Shown: in pieces, positions 1-7,460 of the stretch
How positions within the stretch are numbered: position 1 is the stretch's first letter
Layout of the letters: every line of letters begins with the position of its first letter
Source: CAVEFW01 sp963643505
GTDB lineage: Bacteria > Actinomycetota > Coriobacteriia > Coriobacteriales > Eggerthellaceae
DNA length: 46,475 nucleotides
Reading direction: 5' to 3'
Assembly: GCA_963643505.1 (NCBI GenBank)
Contig: CAVIKF010000013.1
Location: forward strand, 1-46,475
Translations under genes and position numbers: made by a program
The notes under the pieces: generated by a model
What the model saw: the letters and a program-made list of their open reading frames with translations, nothing else
Database searches by the model: none
Told to the model about the DNA's origin: nothing

Positions 1-1050
1 GCTTCGCGGGGCCGGCGGCCTTGGTCATTGCGGGCTTCGCGGGGCCGGCGGCCTTCGTCGCGCCTGCGGGCTTCGCGGGGCCGGCGGCCTTCGTCGCGCC
101 TGCGGGCTTAGCGGGGCCGGCGGCCTTGGTCATTGCGGGCTTCGCGGGGCCGGCGGCCTTGGTCATTGCGGGCTTCGCGGGGCCGGCGGCCTTGGTCATT
201 GCGGGCTTCGCGGGGCCGGCGGCCTTGGTCATTGCGGGCTTCGCGGGGCCGGCGGCCTTGGTCATTGCGGGCTTGGCGGGGCCAGCGGCCTTCTTGCCAG
301 CACCAGCGGGCTTCGCAGGGCCAGCAGCCTTCGTCGCGCCTGCGGGCTTGGCGGGGCCAGCAGCCTTGGTTGGCCCTGCGGGCTTGGCGGGGCCAGCAGC
401 TTTTGCAGGAGCAGCTACAGCAGCAACAGGCTTGGGAGCATCCTCGAGGACGTAATCCCAGACGTAGACCATATCGACGTTCTTCTCGGCAGCAGCCGGC
501 TCGGCGGCAGCAGCCTTTCCTGCACCAGCGGGCTTGGCGGGACCGGCGGCCTTCTTGCCAGCACCAGCGGGCTTGGCGGGACCGGCGGCCTTCTTGCCAG
601 CACCAGCGGGCTTCGCGGGGCCAGCAGCCTTGGTCGGCTTGGCGGCACCGGCGGCCTTCGTCGCGCCAGCGGGCTTGGCTGCACCGGCGGCCTTCGTCGC
701 GCCTGCGGGCTTAGCGGGGCCGGCGGCCTTGGTCATTGCGGGCTTCGCGGGGCCGGCGGCCTTGGTCATTGCGGGCTTGGCGGGGCCAGCGGCCTTCTTG
801 CCAGCGCCTGCGGGCTTGGCGGGGCCGGCAGCCTTCGTCGCGCCTGTGGGCTTGGCGGCACCGGCGGCCTTCTTGCCAGCGCCTGCGGGTTTGGCGGGGC
901 CGGCGGCCTTCTTGCCAGCGCCTGCGGGCTTGGCGGGACCGGCGGCCTTGTTGGACTTGGTGTCCTCAGCCTTTGTAGTCTTCTCGGCCTTAGCGGCAGC
1001 GGCAGCGGCCTTAGCGGCAGCCTTGCGCTCCTCAGCCTCCTCACGGGTGA
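1..1050 (-). repeat. In-frame 33/36/39-bp tandem repeats in oxidoreductase tail
   Basis: The commonest unit is 33 bp and encodes AAGPAKPAMTK; 36- and 39-bp variants encode GATK or GAGKK endings. Third positions are nearly invariant between units, which points to recent expansion by slippage or unequal recombination. The array reaches the window edge, so its true length is unknown. Confidence 0.93.
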
Positions 1051-4000
1051 TCTGGATGCGCTTCTTTACGTAACGCTTGCCCTCGGGGGCTTCCTTGGTG
1101 GGAGCAGCAAGAACCGGCGGCTTATCGCCCATGGCCTTGAATGCCTCAGCGGCGGGATCCTCAAGGCGTGCACGTGTGGCAATCTCGAAACGCTCACCAG
1201 TGTTTTGGTCAACGAGGTTGCTCTGGCTCGGATCGTATGCGAGACCGGTATACGGATCGTAGTAGATCTTGGAGTCAAAATCGATGCACCAACCAAGGGT
1301 CGGGTCGTACTTCTTGCCAAAGGCCTCAGCGTAACCCTTGTCCTTGTTCCAAGTTGCAGTCTTGGGCAAGTCGAACGGCGGATTCGGGAAGCCGGGGAAG
1401 ATTTCGATGCTCTCGATGTAGAGATGAGCCTCTTCGCGCTTCTCATCGATGTCGTAGCGCTTGCCGGTCTTTTGGTCAACGAGCTTCTTGTAGATCGGAT
1501 CGTATGCGTAACCGGTGTAGGGGTCGTAGTAGATATCCGTATCAGGCTCGATGCACCAACCGGTCTTCGGATCGTAAGGATGATCAAAGGCGGTTGCGTA
1601 ACCCTTCTCCTTGTCCCACTTGGCAGTGGAGGGCATCTTGAAGGGCGGGAACTCAACACCCGGATACAAAGCGATGCACTTCAGGAACTTTTGCTTCTCG
1701 CCCTTGGGGAGACGGGTCAGCTTGTCGTATTGCTTGCCCGTGGCGTCGACGAGGCAATCGTTAGCCGGGTCGAGAGCGTAGCCAGTGCAGACGTCGTAGT
1801 AGACATTGGTCTGGGGATCGATGCACCAACCGGCGATATTGTTGTAAGGGTGGCCGAACGACATGCCGACGCCCTTTTCCTTGTCCCACGTCACGCCGCT
1901 GGGGAGCTCGTAGGGGGCCTCGAAACGACCCGGATAGCAAATGGTGCTGCCAAGGAATGCGATAGGCTCACGAGTCAGGCTGTATTTCTTACCCTCGGCG
2001 TCGAGCAACGTGTTGCTCGCAGCATCAAACGTCCACAAAGTGTAAGGGTCATACTGCTTCTGGTCGCGCGGGCTGACAATCCAACCAGCCTCGTTGCGCT
2101 TGAAGTTGGTCGCCTTGTGATAGAGGGAACCGTCCTGCCATGCCCACTCGAATCCGTCGGGGCACTCAACCTCTGCGGGCTTCTTCGGCTTCTCGAAGTC
2201 GAGGTCCGGACGGGCCTTGATGACTTCCTTCGGCATACGATGCACAGCGTCTTCGAAGGTCTTGCCCTTGCGGGGATCGGAACCGGGGATGGACCACTTG
2301 GTGTCCTCGTAGGTGTAGACATTGTCGTTGGCGGTGCACTTGTAGATCTTGCAGAGCAAGCCACGGTTGGCCCAAGAGCCTCCCATGGGGTCGCAATGCT
2401 CGTCGTCAACGGAGGTCAGCGTATTGACGTTGGACTCGAGGCAACCAAAGGGGTTGTCCAAATCTGCGGAACCGTCACGCTCGGGGAACCACCAACCACG
2501 CGGGCACATGATGACGCCAGGAGCAACGACGTTGTCGACATCGGCGCGCATCTTGATACGGCCACGACGGGTCTCGATCCAACACCAGTCACGCTCCTTG
2601 ATGTCGTACTCAGCGGCCGTATCGGGGTTGATGCTGAAGTACGGATCCGGGGAGATGTAACGGATATAGGGCATGTTGAAATGCTCGGAGTGGTGGTAGG
2701 GCATAAACCCGCCACCGGTGGTGAGGCGAATCGGATACTCCTTGGCCAAATCAGGATGGTCGATCGGGTTCTCGGAGCAGCCGATATAGGTCGGCATTCC
2801 AGGATAGCCAAGCTCCTGCAAGATCGTGGAGTTGAGCTCGATCTTGCCGGTGGGAGTCCAGAAGCCACCACGAGCCAGATACTTGCTCTGGTGCAGCGGC
2901 GGGTAATACATACGGATCTTGTCAACAAACTCGTTGTAGGAGGAGACAGGCAATCCGATGGGCTCCATGATGGCCCAGTATGCCTCTTCCTCGGTCTCCC
3001 ACGGCCAGTTTGCGGGATCCTGGCCGCAGGCCAGACCCAACTTACGCCAGAAGTCCATATCGGTGTGACGATCGTACTTCGGCTGCATTGCACGGCGACC
3101 ACCCATGAGGGAGTCGGTTGCGCCGTAGTGGGTGACGATAACAGGACGCTCCAGCGCGCCGGCTGCAGGGAAGACGTAGTCAGCGAACAGGGCGGTCGGG
3201 GTGATCCAATAGTCAACAACGACCAAGAACTCAACAGCCTTGATTGCAGCGAGGACCATCTTGGAGTCGCCGTAAGACATCATCGGGTTGGAGGCGTTGA
3301 CGATAAGGGCGCGAACCTCGTAAGGATCCTTGGTCAGGATTGCCTTGAAGACGCTGGGGCCATGAGCCTCGCAGAACCACTCTGCCGGCAGGGTCTTGCC
3401 CCACGTACGCTTGTTGGTCTTGGAGATCAGAGTATAACCGGGCCAAGAAGCCAACTTGAACTTGTTGGAGCCGATCTGCTTGTCCTTGATCGCCTCGGGC
3501 AAAAGCTCGTTGAGCTCCAATTCCTCGTCGGTGAGGTAGTTCATCGCAGGACCGGGCATGCCGTCGCCACCGGGAACCTCAAGGTTGCCCGTAACTGCAC
3601 GGAGCAGTTGCAGTGCGTGGGACGTGGTGGTGGAGCCAGAACCCATCTGGTCCCACGTGCAGCCCCACTGGATGCAACCAGGGGTGTTGGTGCAGTACAT
3701 GGTTGCCGCAGCGCGGATCTTCTCGGCAGGAATGCCGCAGATCTCCTCAGCCCACTCAGGCGTGTAATCGCCCAAATGGCCCATGAGCTCATCGAAACCG
3801 TCGCACCAGGTTGCGCAGAACTCGAAGTTGCACAGGCCCTCCATGACAGCGCAGTAAAGCATTGCCAAAGCCAAAGCAGCGTCGGTACCGGGCAAAACAG
3901 GCAGCCACAGGTCGGCCTTTGCCGCCGTCTCGGAATAACGCGGATCAACAACGATGCACTTCATGCCGTTGTGGATCAAATCCCAGTAACCGTGCATGCC

Positions 4001-4555
4001 AGGCAACGTAGATGCGCCAGGATTCATGCCCCACAAGACCAAACAGCGCGCACCGCCCAAGTCGGTCTCAAACGGGGACCAACCGGCAACGCAGGTCTCA
4101 GCCATGAACGTAGGAATCCAGCAAAGCAATGCGTTGTGGAAACCGTTCGGGGTACCGAACTGGTTGAGGAAGCGTCGACGTGCCCAGTCGTCGGTACGGG
4201 TAGTACCGCCGCAAGACGCAACGCTCTCAGCGCCGTTCTCGGCCTTGATCTGATTGAGTCGGTCAGCAACCTCTTGGATGGCTTGGTCGTAGTCGACCTG
4301 CTCCCACTTGCCTTCGCCCTTCTCTCCGACGCGCTTCAACACGTGGTTGACGCGACCGGGGTGATTGACATGCAGGAGAGCACTCGTACCACGGCAGCAC
4401 AAACCGCCCTGATTGGTGTAATCGGGGTCGCCCTCGATCTTGATGACGTCGCCGTCCTTGACGTATGCAAGAACACCACAGTTGGCGTGGCAGAAGTAGC
4501 ACTGCGTACGGATGCATTCTACTCCAGGCGCATGGATATCAATTTCCGTCGTCAT
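1..4555 (-). CDS. Acetylene-hydratase-like molybdopterin oxidoreductase with repeat tail (3' end missing)
   Basis: At least 1518 residues, with no stop before the window edge. The start at 4555 is preceded by a purine-rich GAGGGATGAG. There is no Tat signal, so it is probably cytoplasmic. C19-x2-C22-x3-C26 and C52 (LCCRG) should bind a 4Fe-4S cluster. C145 (NALLCWIP) falls where acetylene hydratase has its metal-ligand Cys. The core ends near residue 740 with GLLCKIYKC, matching from memory the C-terminus of acetylene hydratase; catechol dehydroxylases belong to the same wider DMSO-reductase family. Beyond it come four aromatic repeats of the type YYDPYTGYAYDP (about residues 822-860, 907-945, 997-1037, 1086-1128), then from about residue 1190 a Lys/Ala/Pro tail of 11-13-residue units (AAGPAKPAMTK, AAGPAKPAGATK, AAGPAKPAGAGKK), broken once by MVYVWDYVLEDAPKP. 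The substrate cannot be read from the sequence. No redox partner subunit lies beside it. An in-frame ATG 57 bp upstream is a weaker alternative start. Confidence 0.85.
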   Translation of the reverse strand, partial: MTTEIDIHAPGVECIRTQCYFCHANCGVLAYVKDGDVIKIEGDPDYTNQGGLCCRGTSALLHVNHPGRVNHVLKRVGEKGEGKWEQVDYDQAIQEVADRLNQIKAENGAESVASCGGTTRTDDWARRRFLNQFGTPNGFHNALLCWIPTFMAETCVAGWSPFETDLGGARCLVLWGMNPGASTLPGMHGYWDLIHNGMKCIVVDPRYSETAAKADLWLPVLPGTDAALALAMLYCAVMEGLCNFEFCATWCDGFDELMGHLGDYTPEWAEEICGIPAEKIRAAATMYCTNTPGCIQWGCTWDQMGSGSTTTSHALQLLRAVTGNLEVPGGDGMPGPAMNYLTDEELELNELLPEAIKDKQIGSNKFKLASWPGYTLISKTNKRTWGKTLPAEWFCEAHGPSVFKAILTKDPYEVRALIVNASNPMMSYGDSKMVLAAIKAVEFLVVVDYWITPTALFADYVFPAAGALERPVIVTHYGATDSLMGGRRAMQPKYDRHTDMDFWRKLGLACGQDPANWPWETEEEAYWAIMEPIGLPVSSYNEFVDKIRMYYPPLHQSKYLARGGFWTPTGKIELNSTILQELGYPGMPTYIGCSENPIDHPDLAKEYPIRLTTGGGFMPYHHSEHFNMPYIRYISPDPYFSINPDTAAEYDIKERDWCWIETRRGRIKMRADVDNVVAPGVIMCPRGWWFPERDGSADLDNPFGCLESNVNTLTSVDDEHCDPMGGSWANRGLLCKIYKCTANDNVYTYEDTKWSIPGSDPRKGKTFEDAVHRMPKEVIKARPDLDFEKPKKPAEVECPDGFEWAWQDGSLYHKATNFKRNEAGWIVSPRDQKQYDPYTLWTFDAASNTLLDAEGKKYSLTREPIAFLGSTICYPGRFEAPYELPSGVTWDKEKGVGMSFGHPYNNIAGWCIDPQTNVYYDVCTGYALDPANDCLVDATGKQYDKLTRLPKGEKQKFLKCIALYPGVEFPPFKMPSTAKWDKEKGYATAFDHPYDPKTGWCIEPDTDIYYDPYTGYAYDPIYKKLVDQKTGKRYDIDEKREEAHLYIESIEIFPGFPNPPFDLPKTATWNKDKGYAEAFGKKYDPTLGWCIDFDSKIYYDPYTGLAYDPSQSNLVDQNTGERFEIATRARLEDPAAEAFKAMGDKPPVLAAPTKEAPEGKRYVKKRIQITREEAEERKAAAKAAAAAAKAEKTTKAEDTKSNKAAGPAKPAGAGKKAAGPAKPAGAGKKAAGAAKPTGATKAAGPAKPAGAGKKAAGPAKPAMTKAAGPAKPAMTKAAGPAKPAGATKAAGAAKPAGATKAAGAAKPTKAAGPAKPAGAGKKAAGPAKPAGAGKKAAGPAKPAGAGKAAAAEPAAAEKNVDMVYVWDYVLEDAPKPVAAVAAPAKAAGPAKPAGPTKAAGPAKPAGATKAAGPAKPAGAGKKAAGPAKPAMTKAAGPAKPAMTKAAGPAKPAMTKAAGPAKPAMTKAAGPAKPAMTKAAGPAKPAGATKAAGPAKPAGATKAAGPAKPAMTKAAGPAK

Positions 4556-4714
4556 CTCATCCCTCTCTCTCTTTTCTCGTCTTCCAACTATTCCGCGCAT
4601 CGCTCGATTCATTCGCAGCAACCCGAACACACGGGCTGCAAACCGCAAACCCACTTGGGTCCTTGGCGTACAACCGAAGCGGTAGAGAAACGAGGCTGAA
4701 CCCCAAATAGCCCA

Positions 4715-4760
4715 CGTACTATGTGAAGGAGACTCTCTACTTCCTTCTTCAACTAGTACG
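4715..4760 (-). promoter_or_regulatory. Long hairpin in oxidoreductase mRNA leader
   Basis: In transcript sense the arms CGTACTA and TAGTACG enclose a second stem, GAAGGA with TCCTTC. Outside the main stem GCC can pair with GGC across a 2/2 internal loop. It lies downstream of the TATAAT box and about 160 nt before the start codon, so it would be transcribed. No U-tract follows directly, which argues against a plain terminator. It may be a cis-acting RNA element; I cannot match it to a known class. Confidence 0.5.
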
Positions 4761-4808
4761 GTGGCCCGTCCCTCATGGCCTGCGGCGCTCCTGAAACAAG
4801 CAACACAC

Positions 4809-4834
4809 AATTGCCCTGTATTCGACAGGCAATT
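4809..4834. promoter_or_regulatory. Operator-like palindrome downstream of oxidoreductase -10
   Basis: The half-sites AATTGCCCTGT and ACAGGCAATT are separated by a few bases. The site begins 7 bp downstream of the TATAAT box at 4842-4847, so it would cover the transcription start. That position suits a repressor or a substrate-responsive regulator. Confidence 0.5.
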
Positions 4835-4841
4835 AGAGTAG

Positions 4842-4847
4842 ATTATA
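4842..4847 (-). promoter_or_regulatory. -10 box (TATAAT) of oxidoreductase gene
   Basis: A consensus TATAAT reading toward the oxidoreductase. No good -35 hexamer sits 16-18 bp upstream, so it may need an activator. Confidence 0.45.
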
Positions 4848-4941
4848 TCCATTCCCTGTTTTTTTTCTACTGGCAATGGGTCATTAATTGGTAGAAAATC
4901 AAAAGAAAAAATCCGTTATGACCTTGGCAAAGTCAATTTAT

Positions 4942-4964
4942 AATAGTGGCAGTCATCCACTATT
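4942..4964 (+). promoter_or_regulatory. Inverted repeat in phnP-like leader
   Basis: AATAGTGG (4942-4949) pairs with CCACTATT (4957-4964) around a 7-nt loop. The first arm overlaps a TATAAT at 4939-4944 and the repeat ends 25 bp before the chosen start codon. It could be an operator over the promoter or a small leader hairpin. Confidence 0.4.
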
Positions 4965-4989
4965 TTCAGTGCGATATGAGGAGTCGAAA

Positions 4990-5793
4990 ATGACTAAGAA
5001 CCATCGCTTCACATTCATGGGGACGGGCGCTGGGTGCGGCGTTCCCGCCTTCTTTTGTGATTGCCCCGCCTGCACCGAGGCACGGCTTAACCCCCGCGCA
5101 CGGAGGGGGGATTGCGGCGTCATGATTCAAGGAATCGAGTCAGGTACGACCCTCCTCATCGATACGCCACCGGACACACGCCACCAACTTATCCGCGAGG
5201 GAATCCGCCAATTTGACGAGCTTTTGATCACCCATTGCCACTCGGACCACATCACCGGTCTGTGTGAGCTTGAGTACATGGTCCAGTTGCGCACCAAGAA
5301 GGCACTGCCCACCTACGGAAGCGTCGAGACCCTTGGCGAGGTTGCCATAGAGTTTCATTACATGGATTACGCTCTCGATTTCAACACCATGGAGCCATTC
5401 GACACCCACGAGTTCGACGGGGTGCGCTACACCGCCCTGCCCGTCACCCATGCTCCCGGCACCTACGGCTACCTGATTGAAACCCCAAGCACGCGCATGT
5501 TCTACGCAAGTGACACCGGTCACCTACCGGAGGAGACCCGCGAGCGCATCCGTGGTGTGGACATCCTCGCCATGGACGCAACCTATTGGAAGTCGTGCCC
5601 CTGCCCCCAAAGCCACCACAGCGTACAGGAGTGTATCGAGGAGGGCCTCTCCCTCGACGCGGGGAAAATCTACCTGACCCACCTGTGCATGCATTACGCC
5701 GAGCCCATCACGCTCGTGGAGCTTGAAGCGTATTGCGAACAATACGACGGGCGCGTAGCTCCTGCTGCCGACGGCCTGAGCTTCGACATCTAG
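4990..5793 (+). CDS. PhnP-like MBL-fold phosphodiesterase
   Basis: 267 residues from the ATG at 4990, which follows GAGGAG at good spacing. A TTG start at 4888 would add 34 residues but lacks a ribosome site. The N-terminus has GTGAGCGVP followed by FCDCPACTEAR, the Gly loop plus Cys cluster seen in PhnP-type enzymes. HCHSDH is the metal-binding HxHxDH motif, and later VTHAPG, SDTGHLPEE and THLCMHY supply further ligands. E. coli PhnP hydrolyses phosphoribosyl 1,2-cyclic phosphate in phosphonate breakdown. No other phn gene is here, so the substrate may differ, for example another cyclic phosphate. The gene diverges from the oxidoreductase and converges on purM. Its last 92 bp are tandemly duplicated past the stop. 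Confidence 0.78.
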   Translation: MTKNHRFTFMGTGAGCGVPAFFCDCPACTEARLNPRARRGDCGVMIQGIESGTTLLIDTPPDTRHQLIREGIRQFDELLITHCHSDHITGLCELEYMVQLRTKKALPTYGSVETLGEVAIEFHYMDYALDFNTMEPFDTHEFDGVRYTALPVTHAPGTYGYLIETPSTRMFYASDTGHLPEETRERIRGVDILAMDATYWKSCPCPQSHHSVQECIEEGLSLDAGKIYLTHLCMHYAEPITLVELEAYCEQYDGRVAPAADGLSFDI

Positions 5794-5884
5794 AGCCCAT
5801 CACGCTCGTGGAGCTTGAAGCGTATTGCGAACAATACGACGGGCGCATAGCTCCTGCTGCCGACGGCCTGAGCTTCGACTTCTA
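5701..5884 (+). repeat. 92-bp tandem duplication at the 3' end of the phnP-like gene
   Basis: 5701-5792 encodes the final part of the protein and is repeated at 5793-5884. I see only two substitutions, GGGCGCGTAG against GGGCGCATAG and GACATCTAG against GACTTCTAG. The second copy lies after the stop codon and is untranslated. Confidence 0.92.
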
Positions 5885-5916
5885 GAGCCAACGCCTGGAG
5901 TCAGCGAAATGGGTCT

Positions 5917-7005
5917 TTACGCACCGTAGGCGTACAACTTGCCCTCATTGGCATATTGGACCTCGCCCTCACCAGGGATGATACGACCGACGCGATAGGT
6001 GGTCTCACCCTCCTTGGCGAGTGCCGCCTCGACGTCTTCCGCCTGGGCGGGATCGACGATAAGGATCATGCCGGTACCCATGTTGAAGGTCTTGAGCGCC
6101 TCCTCGTCGGAAAGACCGGCGGCATCCACGACGTACTTGATGATAGGCGGGACCGGCCACGTTCCGAGGTCAACCTCTGCATTAACGTTTTTGGGGAGCG
6201 CACGGTTCAGATTCTCGGTAATGCCGCCACCAGTGATATGACCAAGGGCTCGAACGGCGCCTGGAACCTCGTGCAAGACGTTAAGAACCGGTTTGACGTA
6301 GATGCGGGTCGGTGTCAGCAACGCGTCAGCGACGGATTGTCCTCCCAAAGCCTCACAGGGGGCCATAGCCTCTTCGCGCGTCATACGCTCGACCGTGACC
6401 TTGCGCGCAAGGGAGTAACCGTTGGAATGCAGACCGCTGGACGCCAAGGCGATAAGCACGTCGCCCTCACGGACGCTGTCAGGGTCAAGCATCTTGGGAC
6501 GGTCAACGACGGCAACGCAAAAGCCGCTCAGGTCGTAGTCGTCAGGATCCATGACGCCCGGGTGTTCGGCCATCTCGCCACCGATAAGAGCACATCCAGC
6601 CTGACGACAGCCCTCGCCGATGCCACCGACGATCTTTGCCATGGATGTGGAATCGAGCTTGCCCACCGCGACGTAGTCCAAGAAAAACAGCGGCTCGGCG
6701 CCGGTCGCCAACACATCGTTGACGCACATGGCGACAAGATCGATACCGACCGTGTCGTTTTTGCCGGTCAGCTGGGCAACCTTGAGTTTTGTGCCGACAC
6801 CATCAGTGCCAGAGACGAGCAAAGGGTCTTCCATGTCCTTGGCAGCGGAGATGCTGAACAGGCCGCCGAAACCTCCGATATCACCCACAACCTCGGGTCG
6901 ATAGGTGCTGTGGACGGTTTCCTTGATAGCATCGACCGCACGAGCCCCCTCGACGATGTCAACACCGGCCTCGGCGTACGTTACCTGTTGGTTTTGTTCA
7001 GTCAT
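5917..7005 (-). CDS. purM: Phosphoribosylformylglycinamidine cyclo-ligase
   Basis: 362 residues, normal length for AIR synthetase, the ATP-dependent fifth step of purine synthesis converting FGAM to AIR in the cytoplasm. Family signatures are clear: YAEAGVDI at the N-terminus, SGTDGVGTKLKVAQ, GIDLVAMCVNDVLATGAEPL with LDY after it, ALIGGEMAEHPGV, SSGLHSNGYSLAR, GHITGGGITENLNR and FNMGTGM. The start follows GAAAGGGA. No other pur gene is adjacent, so it stands alone here, facing the phnP-like gene tail-to-tail with about 120 bp between stops and diverging from ppk. A TATAGT about 55 bp upstream could be its -10. Confidence 0.97.
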   Translation of the reverse strand: MTEQNQQVTYAEAGVDIVEGARAVDAIKETVHSTYRPEVVGDIGGFGGLFSISAAKDMEDPLLVSGTDGVGTKLKVAQLTGKNDTVGIDLVAMCVNDVLATGAEPLFFLDYVAVGKLDSTSMAKIVGGIGEGCRQAGCALIGGEMAEHPGVMDPDDYDLSGFCVAVVDRPKMLDPDSVREGDVLIALASSGLHSNGYSLARKVTVERMTREEAMAPCEALGGQSVADALLTPTRIYVKPVLNVLHEVPGAVRALGHITGGGITENLNRALPKNVNAEVDLGTWPVPPIIKYVVDAAGLSDEEALKTFNMGTGMILIVDPAQAEDVEAALAKEGETTYRVGRIIPGEGEVQYANEGKLYAYGA

Positions 7006-7163
7006 GGGAAATCCCTTTCAAACACAGTAAAACATTCGCTTTTGGAAGCGTATCTGTCCACTATACAACACGCAAACTCAAATAGAGGCGACTCACGCCG
7101 GAGACGGGTGAGGGCAATCAGCCATCGCGCCGGATGCTCCCGAGGCGAGATGGACCCTAGGCC

Positions 7164-7267
7164 GGTTGAGCCAGAACAAGCAGCATAGAAGCAGGGGATG
7201 GCCGCATAGGTTGGACCAGAACAAGCAGCATAGAAGCAGGGGCTGGCCGCATAGGTTGGACCAGAAA
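7164..7267. repeat. 45-bp tandem repeat in purM-ppk gap
   Basis: Two full units start at 7164 and 7209, and a third begins at 7254 but keeps only about 14 bp. The full units differ at only a few bases near their start and at GGGGATGG against GGGGCTGG. The core reads AACAAGCAGCATAGAAGCAG. Confidence 0.92.
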
Positions 7268-7327
7268 AACATCCACACCCCCAAGGCGCTTTGCTGCCGG
7301 TAAAAGAAGCAAAAACGACTTATTTGT

Positions 7328-7382
7328 AGTTCGACATCAGTTCATTGTCAGTTCGGTATCAGTTCGGCGTCAGTTCGGTATC
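7328..7382 (+). promoter_or_regulatory. Five 11-bp direct repeats upstream of ppk (Pho-box-like)
   Basis: Five head-to-tail 11-mers: AGTTCGACATC, AGTTCATTGTC, AGTTCGGTATC, AGTTCGGCGTC, AGTTCGGTATC. Spacing is exactly 11 bp. PhoP boxes of actinobacteria (Streptomyces) are also 11-bp direct repeats of a GTTCA-type core, and ppk is a known PhoP target there. The array ends 78 bp before the ppk start, upstream of the likely -10. I infer phosphate-starvation control; the exact factor is unproven. Confidence 0.62.
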
Positions 7383-7460
7383 AAACGCGACGACCTCGGC
7401 GTTGTGAAGTAAAAGGAGTAAAATTGATGTATCTATAGTTCGGAGAGAAAGCATCCCCTC

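Larger units (their letters stand above)
4556..4989. other. Divergent intergenic region, oxidoreductase / phnP-like gene
   Basis: This 434-bp gap has no convincing gene. It holds a TATAAT box for the oxidoreductase (4842-4847, minus strand), an operator-like palindrome (4809-4834), a long leader hairpin (4715-4760), and an 8-bp inverted repeat in the phnP-like leader (4942-4964). About 160 nt of further leader separate the hairpin from the oxidoreductase start. Confidence 0.7.
7006..7460. other. Divergent intergenic region, purM / ppk
   Basis: 455 bp without a convincing gene. It contains a 45-bp tandem repeat (7164-7267) and five 11-bp direct repeats (7328-7382) upstream of ppk. A TATAGT at about 7433 lies close before the ppk start. 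A 63-codon minus-strand reading frame crosses the 45-bp repeats but has no ribosome site. Confidence 0.7.

Noticed and set aside
1..1050. CRISPR-like array
   Set aside because: The units are 33-39 bp without unique spacers and translate in frame to AAGPAKPA repeats.
1..4555. Oxidoreductase as a truncated pseudogene
   Set aside because: The frame is intact to the window edge; the missing 3' end is due to the window boundary.
1205..4699. Open frame of 1164 codons on the plus strand (mirrored at 41777-45271)
   Set aside because: It is antisense to the oxidoreductase, which has intact cofactor motifs. The long frame follows from GC-biased codons and shows no domain.
4888..4989. Longer start for the phnP-like gene (TTG at 4888)
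   Set aside because: The extra residues overlap the promoter and inverted repeat, lack family similarity and have no ribosome site; the ATG at 4990 has GAGGAG and matches the family N-terminus.
7093..7284. Small hydrophobic protein MGVWMFFWSNLCGQ...
   Set aside because: It consists of the 45-bp tandem repeat, starts at a TTG without a ribosome site and has no supporting context.
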